From NCBI GenBank assembly GCA_024698485.1, contig JAILRC010000035.1:1-38228 (forward strand): a stretch of DNA of 38,228 nt, given 5' to 3'. The notes under the pieces are model-generated. The model was not told the DNA's origin, made no database searches, and saw only the letters and a program-made list of their open reading frames with translations. The DNA is from Lachnospiraceae bacterium. Lineage in GTDB: Bacteria; Bacillota; Clostridia; Lachnospirales; Lachnospiraceae. Position 1 is the stretch's first letter. Every line of letters begins with the position of its first letter. This document shows, piece by piece, positions 16,690 through 24,415 of the stretch. The position numbers and the translations under genes were made by a program.

Positions 16690-17457
16690 ATGGCTACAAG
16701 AGTATTGATAGTGGATGACGAAAAATATGTAAGGATGGGCATCAGAAACGAGACCGACTGGGGACTCATCGGCTGCGAAGTGGTGGGAGAAGCGGCCGAC
16801 GGACAGGCGGCGCTGGAACTGGCGGCGGAGGTGAAGCCGGATCTTGTGATCTCGGACATAAAGATGCCTGTTATGGACGGCATCACCTTTGCGGGGAAGC
16901 TGCTGGAAAAGCGGCCTGCCACCAAGGTGATCTTCCTGACTGCTTTTTCGGACTTTGAATATGCCCGTCAGGCAGTGAGACTGGGGATCTCCGACTATCT
17001 TCTGAAACCTTTTAAGGACGGTGAACTGGAGGCTTCGATACAGAGACTGCTCCATCTTCATCCCAATGTTCCCGCATCCATTAAAGAAGCGGAGGAGGAG
17101 ATGATACCCTTAAGGAAGAAGAGCGAATTCTCCAACCGCTACATAGTCGAAGCCATCGATTACATTGAGAAGCACTACCCGGAAGCGGATCTTTCCGTGG
17201 GAAAACTGGCGGAATCACTGGGAGTCAGCGACGGTCATCTGAGCCGCCTCTTTAAATCCGAAACGGACATGGGCATCAACAACTATCTCACCCGTTATCG
17301 CATAAGAAAAGCCATGGATTACCTTAAGGACGTTCAGATCAAGGTCTATGAGGTGGCGGAAAAGGTGGGCTATCAGGACATAGCCTATTTCTCCAACACC
17401 TTTAAGAAGCTGACGGGAAGGACTCCTTCCGATTACCAGCTTAAAGGTTTGGGATGA
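16690..17457 (+). CDS. YesN-type response regulator (REC + AraC DNA-binding domain)
   Basis: 255 aa. The receiver domain has DD near residues 9-10, D56 in LVISDIKMP, T-A in FLTAFSDFEYA and K in LKPFKDGE. A short linker leads to a double-HTH AraC domain (about 155-255) with LAESLGVSDGHLSRLFK and VAEKVGYQDIAYFSNTFKK. It is short for YesN proteins, lacking the long central region. Its usual partner is a YesM kinase; the only one here is at 3701-5398. It sits directly before an SBP/permease/ATPase import operon, which it probably activates. GGGGAGAAGG precedes the ATG. Confidence 0.94.
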   Translation: MATRVLIVDDEKYVRMGIRNETDWGLIGCEVVGEAADGQAALELAAEVKPDLVISDIKMPVMDGITFAGKLLEKRPATKVIFLTAFSDFEYARQAVRLGISDYLLKPFKDGELEASIQRLLHLHPNVPASIKEAEEEMIPLRKKSEFSNRYIVEAIDYIEKHYPEADLSVGKLAESLGVSDGHLSRLFKSETDMGINNYLTRYRIRKAMDYLKDVQIKVYEVAEKVGYQDIAYFSNTFKKLTGRTPSDYQLKGLG

Positions 17458-17520
17458 AACTTGTACAATTTTTACAAATAATATCAGTTTTCCCCTATTA
17501 AAATATACAAAATGCACAAT

Positions 17521-17526
17521 TATAAT
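17521..17526 (+). promoter_or_regulatory. probable -10 of the importer operon, with TACAA-type repeats upstream
   Basis: A perfect TATAAT (17521-17526) lies 57 bases before the SBP start, but the -35 position holds only TTAAAA (17498-17503). A weak -35 fits an activated promoter. Upstream are TTGTACAA (17461-17468), TTTACAAAT (17471-17479) and TATACAAAA (17504-17512), possible binding repeats for the AraC-type regulator encoded just before. Confidence 0.5.
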
Positions 17527-17568
17527 GTACTCATCAAACAAAGCGACGATGAGTACATTTTTTGTCGC
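17524..17568 (+). terminator. terminator-like hairpin overlapping the importer promoter, with possible pseudoknot
   Basis: AATGTACTCATC (17524-17535) and GATGAGTACATT (17548-17559) form a perfect 12-bp stem with six Ts from 17558. It can terminate the regulator transcript. Its first arm shares bases with the TATAAT of the next promoter. GCGAC in the loop (17543-17547) is complementary to GTCGC (17564-17568), just before AAAAGGAGG. Confidence 0.7.
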
Positions 17569-17582
17569 AAAAGGAGGATAAA

Positions 17583-18920
17583 GTGAAGAAAAGGTTATTA
17601 GCAACTGTATTGGTTCTCGCTATGGCGATCGGCATGCTTGCAGGTTGCGGCGAAAAGAAGGATAGCAAGCCCAAGGGAGAGGAATCCGCTATCGACAAGA
17701 TCATCAAGGAAGCTCAGGGAATGTCCATGGAGCAGCTTGCCAAGAAGGCTATCGAAGAGTCCAACGGCAAGACATTCTACGGCGTAGGTAACTCCAGCCG
17801 CGGTAAGTCCGCACTTCCCAAGTTCATTGAGTATCTGCAGTCCATCGATGCCAATTACAAAATGGAATTCGAGTGGCAGCAGCCCAAGAACAACAAGATC
17901 TTTGAACAGCTTACATCCGATTCCTTGAAGAGCCAGGGAACATTCGCCATGACTCTCATCCAGGACGGTAACCAGATCCAGACAAAGATGGTTGACACAG
18001 GGATCCTGAAGACATTCATTCCCAAGGAGTGGGCAGTGGCAAACGCACTTACTCCCGACAAGTATGAAGGCTTCCTTCCTTTACAGACACTTAACAAGGT
18101 GTTCATGTTCAACAGCACAGGTACATCACAGTACAACAACTGCTGGGATTTCGTATATGAAGGAAATCATCCCCTCTTCATGGGTGTTGATTCCGAGATC
18201 GTAGGAAAGAACTTCCTCATGATGCTCACCCAGGACAAGTATGCCGGATGGCTCAAGGCTGCATATGACAAGCTTGATGCAACAAAGAAGGCTTACTTCG
18301 AGCCCATCATCAAGTCTCTCCAGTCAGATGCTCAGGATCTTGGCCTTGGCGCAAACGGTGCATATGCCCTTGCATGGATCAAGCTTTGGGTCAACAATTA
18401 CAACGAGCAGACAGATGACGGCCCTATCTGCAACATCCTTGTAGATACATCCGCAAAGGATCAGTCCGGACTTCTTGTTTACTCCAAGCTCCGTTCCGTT
18501 AAGGAATCCGCTAACGTTTCCGTTAACAACATCAAGGTTGCCGCATATCAGGACGGATATGCAGGAATCGGCGGTTACGGTTACTGCCATTATCTCTTCG
18601 TTACAAAGAACAGTCCCCTTCCTTGGACAGCATGCGCATTCATCGCATATATGACCTGCACTGAGTCAGGCTTTGAAGCATGGGGCAAGGATATGGGCGG
18701 CTACTCATCCAACCCTGCGGTAGCTCAGGAGATCGAAGACACCTTCCATCATTCAACAGCAGGCGGAACCGAATTCCCTGCAAAGAACGACAGAGGTTAC
18801 AAGTGGTGGACAGACGAAGGAAAGGGCGAACTCGTTCTCGAGGATCCCAAGTACTGCTCAGAAGTTTCCTTCACAGTAGGAAGCTGGATCGACGTTCTTG
18901 ATCACTACAAAGCTGAATAA
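17583..18920 (+). CDS. ABC importer solute-binding lipoprotein
   Basis: 445 aa from GTG 17583, chosen because AAGGAGG (17571-17577) sits at the right distance and the signal peptide begins MKKRLLATVL; an upstream TTG at 17562 would overlap the hairpin. The lipobox is MLAGC with C22. The mature protein is rich in Trp and Asn and has a family-1-like binding-protein layout (TFYGVGNSSRGKSALPKFIEYL, FMFNSTGT, LPWTACAFIAYM). I cannot name the ligand. It heads an operon with a fused double permease and an ATPase resembling iron/phosphonate/polyamine-type importers. Its codon use is strongly biased, consistent with high expression, and a stable hairpin follows it. Confidence 0.87.
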   Translation: MKKRLLATVLVLAMAIGMLAGCGEKKDSKPKGEESAIDKIIKEAQGMSMEQLAKKAIEESNGKTFYGVGNSSRGKSALPKFIEYLQSIDANYKMEFEWQQPKNNKIFEQLTSDSLKSQGTFAMTLIQDGNQIQTKMVDTGILKTFIPKEWAVANALTPDKYEGFLPLQTLNKVFMFNSTGTSQYNNCWDFVYEGNHPLFMGVDSEIVGKNFLMMLTQDKYAGWLKAAYDKLDATKKAYFEPIIKSLQSDAQDLGLGANGAYALAWIKLWVNNYNEQTDDGPICNILVDTSAKDQSGLLVYSKLRSVKESANVSVNNIKVAAYQDGYAGIGGYGYCHYLFVTKNSPLPWTACAFIAYMTCTESGFEAWGKDMGGYSSNPAVAQEIEDTFHHSTAGGTEFPAKNDRGYKWWTDEGKGELVLEDPKYCSEVSFTVGSWIDVLDHYKAE

Positions 18921-18936
18921 TCAAAAGAAATGACTG

Positions 18937-18967
18937 TAGGGGTGTCACTTTGCAGGTGACACCCCTA
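18937..18967 (+). promoter_or_regulatory. intercistronic 12-bp hairpin after the SBP gene
   Basis: TAGGGGTGTCAC (18937-18948) and GTGACACCCCTA (18956-18967) pair perfectly around a 7-base loop. There is no T-run, so it is better read as an mRNA-stabilising or processing structure that lets the binding protein be made in excess over the permease and ATPase. Confidence 0.75.
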
Positions 18968-19003
18968 TTATGCAGAAAGTGGTTTACTTAGGAGGAACAA
19001 TTA

Positions 19004-20827
19004 ATGACAATCGCTAAGCCCGACAAGCGCGCGATCTTCAGGAATAAGGTCAAAACATGGTTTTCCAGACCGCAGAACATCATACTCCTGTTGTTTGGAA
19101 TCGTGCTGACATTCAGTACCGTAGCGCCCATAGTCGCAATCATAAAGGATACCTTTCAGATCCATCCCGGAACGATCGACCAGCATCTGACGGGTAAGGT
19201 ATCGGGCTATTCCATAGTCAATTATACGGATCTATTCACAAGTAAGCTGGCACAAAAAAATCTCTGGACACCTCTTGTCAACACCATCTTCCTCTCGGTG
19301 CTTACCTGTGCGATCTCCATACTTTTCGGCGGTCTTTTTGCTTTCCTCGTAACCAGGACCGATATGAAGTACAAGCGTTATCTGAGTTCCATCTTCATCT
19401 TCCCTTACATTATGCCTCAGTGGACACTGGCCGTTGTATGGCAGCATATGTTCTATTCAAATAAGGTAACGGGAACCGCAGACGGACTCATCGCTTCCAT
19501 TTTCAACGTGCACTTCCCCAACTGGTGGTGCCAGGGACTTTTTCCCAGTGCCATGGTTCTGGGCCTGCATTATGCACCTTTTGCCTACATCCTCATCGGC
19601 GGCATATTCAAAAATATGGACGCCAACCTGGAGGAAGCTGCCACCATCCTTGATACACCCAAATGGAAGATCATGTTCAAGGTGACGCTCCCCATGATAA
19701 AGCCGGCCATACTTTCCACCATCCTTCTGGTTTTCGGAAGCGCCATGGGAAGTTACCCCGTACCCCATTATCTGAACCTTACCACACTTTCAACAAAATA
19801 TATCTCCATGAACAGTAAATACACCGGCGAAGCAAGTATCATCGCCATCATAATGATGATCTTCGGTGTATTGATCCTGGGACTGAACCAGATGAGCCTT
19901 AAGAGCCGCAAGAACTACACCACGGTAACGGGTAAATCCGGACAGCTCACAAAACTCAGGATAGGAAAGATCGGAAAATATGCCGTAGGTATCGTTTTCA
20001 TCGTGATCACCTTCTTTACAAGCATATGGCCCATCATCCTTTTCGCATTGGAAACTTTCCTGCCCAACCCCGGAGACTACAGTTTCCTTTACACCGGAAA
20101 CTTCGCACATCTCACCACCAAGTGGTGGCTGACCAACGAGAACGTAACCGAGAACGGTATGTACGGTCAGTCGGGCATATTGTACAACGACACCATCTGG
20201 CATGCATTCTTCGGAACTTTGATGCTGGCTGTGGCATGTGCCCTCATCGCAGGAACTATCGGAACCCTGATCGGATATGCGGTTTCCAAGAACAGACGCA
20301 GCAAGTGGGCAAACTACGTGAACAACGTGGCATTCCTGCCTTACCTCATGCCTTCCATAGCAGTGGGTGCAGCCTTCTTCATCCTGTTCTCCAATGAGCA
20401 CATCAACCTCTTCAACACCTACACGCTTCTGATCATTGCCGGTGTGGTAAAATACATACCCTTTGCTTCAAGAAGTTCGTTGAACTCCATGCTCCAGATA
20501 AGCAGCGAGCTGGAAGAGGCTGCGGTGATCCAGAACACTTCATGGATCAAGAGAATGGTGAGGATCATAATCCCCATCCAGAAATCATCCATCATAAGCG
20601 GCTATCTTCTGCCCTTTATGACATGCTTAAGAGAGTTGTCCCTGTTCCTGCTCCTTTGCACCCAGGGATTCATCCTCTCCACCACATTGGACTATTTCGA
20701 CGAGATGGGACTTTATGCATTCTCCAGTGCCATCAACCTGATACTGATAGTTACGATCCTTGTATTTAACACACTTGTCAACAAACTGACCGGGGCGAGC
20801 CTCGACAGCGGCATAGGAGGTAAGTAG
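19004..20827 (+). CDS. ABC importer permease, two transmembrane domains fused in one chain
   Basis: 607 aa with about twelve hydrophobic helices in two halves. Each half has an EAA loop that contacts the ATPase: EEAATILDTPKWKIMFKVTLP (about residues 208-228, written here in short as EEAATILDTP) and EEAAVIQNTSW (about 502-512). In both, the usual glycine of the EAA motif is replaced by Thr. Fused permeases of this kind occur in FbpB/iron and phosphonate-type importers. Start ATG follows TTAGGAGGAAC. The ATPase gene starts two bases after the stop codon. Confidence 0.93.
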   Translation: MTIAKPDKRAIFRNKVKTWFSRPQNIILLLFGIVLTFSTVAPIVAIIKDTFQIHPGTIDQHLTGKVSGYSIVNYTDLFTSKLAQKNLWTPLVNTIFLSVLTCAISILFGGLFAFLVTRTDMKYKRYLSSIFIFPYIMPQWTLAVVWQHMFYSNKVTGTADGLIASIFNVHFPNWWCQGLFPSAMVLGLHYAPFAYILIGGIFKNMDANLEEAATILDTPKWKIMFKVTLPMIKPAILSTILLVFGSAMGSYPVPHYLNLTTLSTKYISMNSKYTGEASIIAIIMMIFGVLILGLNQMSLKSRKNYTTVTGKSGQLTKLRIGKIGKYAVGIVFIVITFFTSIWPIILFALETFLPNPGDYSFLYTGNFAHLTTKWWLTNENVTENGMYGQSGILYNDTIWHAFFGTLMLAVACALIAGTIGTLIGYAVSKNRRSKWANYVNNVAFLPYLMPSIAVGAAFFILFSNEHINLFNTYTLLIIAGVVKYIPFASRSSLNSMLQISSELEEAAVIQNTSWIKRMVRIIIPIQKSSIISGYLLPFMTCLRELSLFLLLCTQGFILSTTLDYFDEMGLYAFSSAINLILIVTILVFNTLVNKLTGASLDSGIGGK

Positions 20828-20829
20828 TC

Positions 20830-22476
20830 ATGCCTGATATCAAACTTGAAAATATTACAAAACGTTGGGGCAAATTCTTCGGCGTGGACAATGTGAGCCT
20901 TGACATCCCCAACAATTCATTCATTACCCTTTTGGGACCTTCCGGATGCGGTAAGACCACCATCCTTCGTATGATCGCGGGTCTTGAGACCCCCACCGAG
21001 GGACGCATCACCATCGGAGACAGAGTAGTCTTTGATTCCAACGCGGGCATTAACATTCCCGCCAACAAGAGAAAGGTGGGCTTCCTGTTCCAGAACTATG
21101 CTCTCTGGCCCAATATGACGGTCTACGAGAACATATCCTTCGGTCTCAAGAACATCGATGAAGAAATGCCCGTTCTGGATGTGGACGCAAAGCGCGCGGG
21201 GGATCTTCTCCGTGCACTTTCCAACGGAAGCCGCATCAGGGAGATCGTTTCCGAATGTGTGGACAAGACCGGAAAGATCGACGAAAAGAAGGCCTATGTA
21301 AAGCTCATCGATAATTACAATCTTTCAATCTATACCGCGAAGGAGCTTTACAACCTTAAGATCCAGGATGCAGGCGATCCCAACGAGGCGGCAAAGGCAA
21401 AATATACCGAGTACCGCACAAAGCTGGAAGAGATCAGAGCCAAGTACCGCAAAGAAGGCAAAGACCTGAATGACAGATATGAAGTCACACAGAACGGCGA
21501 AACCGTCATTGCAAAGAGAAAACTCACCAAGGAAGAGATCGATTCCAAGGTAAGAGCATGCTCAAGGATCGTAAAGATCGGAATGTTCATGGACAGATAT
21601 CCCGCAGAACTTTCCGGAGGACAGCAGCAGAGAGTGGCCATTGCCAGAACCCTTGCTCCCGAACCTCAGGTGCTCTTCATGGACGAGCCCCTTTCCAACC
21701 TTGACGCAAAGCTGAGACTGGAGATGAGATACGAGCTCCAGAGACTTCATGTGGAGACGGGAAGCACTTTCGTTTATGTTACCCACGATCAGATGGAAGC
21801 CATGACCCTGGCTACCAGGATCTGCCTTGTGAACAACGGTGTTCTTCAGCAATATGCGGCTCCTCTGGAAGTTTATAACAGACCTGCAAACCTGTTTGTT
21901 GCGGACTTCGTGGGCAATCCTTCCATGAACTTTGTGGAAGGCAAAGGAAAACAGGCAGCTGACGGAAGCCTTTCATTGGACATCCTGGGAGGCATCAAGG
22001 CGCGTTTCGTTCCTTCGGAAAACATCAGCATAGCCGACTGGAAAGCAACACGCGACAAAGAAGACAAGGAAAAGGCAGAACTTGAAAGACAGAGACTCGC
22101 AGTTAAGGGGGCTGTTGAAAAGACCAATAAGGACGAAGTTTTCAAATATCATGTTCAGACTGTGGAAGAGCAGGATGACAGCCTTCAGGATGCACCCGTG
22201 GTAACGGAAGAGGATTACGTCATCGGCATCCGTCCCGAAGCCATCGGTATCTCCGAGAACGGCAAGATCGACACCACCATCTATGGTGCAATGCCCACAG
22301 GAATGGAGTCCACACTGAAACTCAGAGTGGGAGATTTCCTTCTTACGGGAGTCATTTTCGGCGGCGTCATCTACAAGATCGGACAGGAAGCCAAGATCGA
22401 CGTGAAGGGCAACGATATCCTTCTCTTTGACCGTGTTTCCGGACGTCTCATCTGCGCAGGAAAGCTGGAGATCTGA
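20830..22476 (+). CDS. ABC importer ATPase with a large insertion in the helical subdomain
   Basis: 548 aa, compared with about 350-370 for MalK/PotA/FbpC-type ATPases. Seen: Walker A GPSGCGKTT (36-44), Q-loop FQNYALWPNM, signature LSGGQQQR from L261, Walker B FMDEP (D285, E286), H-loop YVTHDQMEAM. Between Q-loop and signature are about 175 residues instead of about 55, so roughly 120 extra residues (about 115-250) sit in the region that contacts the permease. The insert is charged and helical-looking (EEIRAKYRKEGKDLNDRY). The C-terminal regulatory (TOBE-like) part has a second charged insertion near 395-455. Both nucleotide-site motifs are intact, so it should be active. AGGAGGT precedes the ATG. 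Confidence 0.93.
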   Translation: MPDIKLENITKRWGKFFGVDNVSLDIPNNSFITLLGPSGCGKTTILRMIAGLETPTEGRITIGDRVVFDSNAGINIPANKRKVGFLFQNYALWPNMTVYENISFGLKNIDEEMPVLDVDAKRAGDLLRALSNGSRIREIVSECVDKTGKIDEKKAYVKLIDNYNLSIYTAKELYNLKIQDAGDPNEAAKAKYTEYRTKLEEIRAKYRKEGKDLNDRYEVTQNGETVIAKRKLTKEEIDSKVRACSRIVKIGMFMDRYPAELSGGQQQRVAIARTLAPEPQVLFMDEPLSNLDAKLRLEMRYELQRLHVETGSTFVYVTHDQMEAMTLATRICLVNNGVLQQYAAPLEVYNRPANLFVADFVGNPSMNFVEGKGKQAADGSLSLDILGGIKARFVPSENISIADWKATRDKEDKEKAELERQRLAVKGAVEKTNKDEVFKYHVQTVEEQDDSLQDAPVVTEEDYVIGIRPEAIGISENGKIDTTIYGAMPTGMESTLKLRVGDFLLTGVIFGGVIYKIGQEAKIDVKGNDILLFDRVSGRLICAGKLEI

Positions 22477-22497
22477 TAAAGTATTAAGAGAATATAA

Positions 22498-22533
22498 AGA
22501 GTGGATCCGAAACCGGGTCTGCTCTTTTTTTTT
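22498..22533 (+). terminator. rho-independent terminator
   Basis: AGAGTGGATCCG (22498-22509) pairs over 12 positions, including several G-T wobbles, with CGGGTCTGCTCT (22514-22525). Eight more Ts follow. It closes the importer operon. Confidence 0.85.
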
Positions 22534-22544
22534 GATGTTACATA

Positions 22545-22583
22545 TGATATAATCAGCGCCGGTCAAAAAACACGAGTTTTTTG
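22545..22583 (+). promoter_or_regulatory. extended -10 promoter and AT-only leader hairpin of the exporter operon
   Basis: TGATATAAT (22545-22553) is an extended -10. Just downstream CAAAAAAC (22564-22571) and GTTTTTTG (22576-22583) form a perfect 8-bp hairpin with an ACGA loop, 10 bases before the GAGGTG ribosome site (22593-22598). Confidence 0.5.
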
Positions 22584-22603
22584 GAAACATATGAGGTGTG
22601 TTC

Positions 22604-24400
22604 GTGGAAACATTGAAATTTGGCTATAAATACTTTAAAAAAGATCTTTTTATCTCCATTTTTGCAGAGATACTCAGTTTTCTCGGCATATACATGGAAC
22701 TTCTTTTGCCCCTTCTTTCCGGGATCCTTCTGGACTATGTCATCAAGGACGATGTACTGCCGGATGAAGAAAGCGGCGGTATCTTTCATTTCCTGCTGAC
22801 GGGAAAGTTCGGCTCCGTTAATTCAATGGAGTTGTTCTTTTCAGTGGCGGGATTTTTTTTACTGCTGACGCTCTTAAGGATAGGCCTCATATATGTCAGG
22901 GATCTGATCCAGGAGAAAGTGGGACTGGATGTGGAAACGACTTTGAGGCGGGTTTCCTACGACAAACTCATGAAACTGGACTCCGACACCATCAGTGAAT
23001 ACAACTCGGGAGAACTGTTGCAGATCCTGAACAGCGACACCATCATGTTCAAGGAATTGTTCTGCCACAGGATCCCTTACTTCGGAGATTCCATTTTCAT
23101 GCTGATCACCACCGTGGCGCTGATCTCCACCATTCACACGTCTTTTGTCTTCATCCCTCTGGCACTTACTCCCGTGCTGGTAGTCACCATGCTGGGCTTT
23201 AAGAAAAAGGCAAAGGAGAATTTTGTGCAGATCAGAGCCAACAGTGCTGCCTTGAACCTCACCACCCAGGAAAACATCAGCGGTGTCAGGATCGTCAGGT
23301 CCTTTGTGAACGAAGACCTGGAAAAGAAGAAGTTTGACAAGGTGAACACGGATCTTCGTGACACCAACATCAGACAGGTGGGACTTACGGCAAACATTGA
23401 GCTGACCCTGAACGTCATCAAGCAGATCGCCTATGTGGGTACCATTGCCATAGCGGCCGTGCTTGTTATCAAAGGCCATCTCACACCGGGACTCATGCTG
23501 GCTTCATCGGGATATGTGGTGAGACTTCTGGGAAACATCAATAACATCAACAACCACATCATAAATATGCAGCAACAGACGGTTGCGGGACTTTCTTTAA
23601 AGAGGTTCATGGAGAAAGAGAGCAGGACACCGGACGAGGGTTGTCCCTGCCTGCATTCAGGAACTCCCAATATCGAGATGAAGAATGTCTCTCTTGAGAT
23701 CGACGGGCAGAAGATCCTGGATGACATATCCCTCTCCATCCCCTATGGCAAAAAGGTGGGGATCGTGGGAGAGACGGGCTCGGGAAAGAGTGTTCTTCTT
23801 AAAACCCTGCTCCGTATCAAGGACATCACCTCCGGCAGCATCACCATAGACGGACATGACATAAAGGAGTACAAGTTGGAAAGCCTGAGAGACATGTTTG
23901 CCTGCGTATTCCAGGATGCATTTCTCTTTTCCAACACCGTGGAATCCAACATCGCCTTTTCCAAGCCCTATGCGGATCAGAAACTGGTGAAAGAGGCAGC
24001 GGTGCATGCACAGGCGGAAAGCTTTATAAACAAGCTGGAAGACGGTTATCAGACCATTATCGGAGAACGCGGCATAGGCATATCCGGCGGTCAGAAGCAG
24101 AGGATCTCCATTGCCAGATGCTTCCTGAAAAATGCTCCCGTCTTTGCTCTGGACGATTCCACCAGCGCCCTGGATGTGAACACCGAAAGGATCCTTTTGA
24201 AAGAGATATATGAAAAGTTTTCCGAAAAGACCCTTATCATCACCGCTCACAGATTTTCTTCCGTTACGGACTGCGATGAGATCCTGTATATGCGCGAAGG
24301 CAGGGTGGAAGAAAGAGGCACCTTCCATGAACTCATGAAACTGAACGGCAGTTTCGCAAAGGTTTACAACATCCAGATGTCCCAGAAGGAAACAGACTGA
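22604..24400 (+). CDS. heterodimeric ABC exporter subunit with degenerate Walker B
   Basis: 598 aa from GTG 22604, five bases after GAGGTG; GTG 22598 overlaps that site and is less likely. An N-terminal six-helix exporter domain (about 1-320) is followed by an ATPase domain: Walker A GETGSGKS, signature ISGGQKQR (I493), Walker B FALDDSTSALD and H-loop TAHRFSS. The catalytic Glu after Walker B is Asp (D518), the hallmark of the non-hydrolysing half of heterodimeric exporters such as TM287. Its own signature is canonical and would serve the partner's active site. The partner gene follows at 24416. Substrate unknown (drug, peptide or lipid). Confidence 0.93.
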   Translation: METLKFGYKYFKKDLFISIFAEILSFLGIYMELLLPLLSGILLDYVIKDDVLPDEESGGIFHFLLTGKFGSVNSMELFFSVAGFFLLLTLLRIGLIYVRDLIQEKVGLDVETTLRRVSYDKLMKLDSDTISEYNSGELLQILNSDTIMFKELFCHRIPYFGDSIFMLITTVALISTIHTSFVFIPLALTPVLVVTMLGFKKKAKENFVQIRANSAALNLTTQENISGVRIVRSFVNEDLEKKKFDKVNTDLRDTNIRQVGLTANIELTLNVIKQIAYVGTIAIAAVLVIKGHLTPGLMLASSGYVVRLLGNINNINNHIINMQQQTVAGLSLKRFMEKESRTPDEGCPCLHSGTPNIEMKNVSLEIDGQKILDDISLSIPYGKKVGIVGETGSGKSVLLKTLLRIKDITSGSITIDGHDIKEYKLESLRDMFACVFQDAFLFSNTVESNIAFSKPYADQKLVKEAAVHAQAESFINKLEDGYQTIIGERGIGISGGQKQRISIARCFLKNAPVFALDDSTSALDVNTERILLKEIYEKFSEKTLIITAHRFSSVTDCDEILYMREGRVEERGTFHELMKLNGSFAKVYNIQMSQKETD

Positions 24401-24415
24401 TAAACGAGGCTTTAT

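Noticed and set aside
17562-17582. TTG start for the second SBP
   Set aside because: Lies at the terminator T-run and upstream of AAGGAGG; GTG 17583 gives a normal lipoprotein signal.
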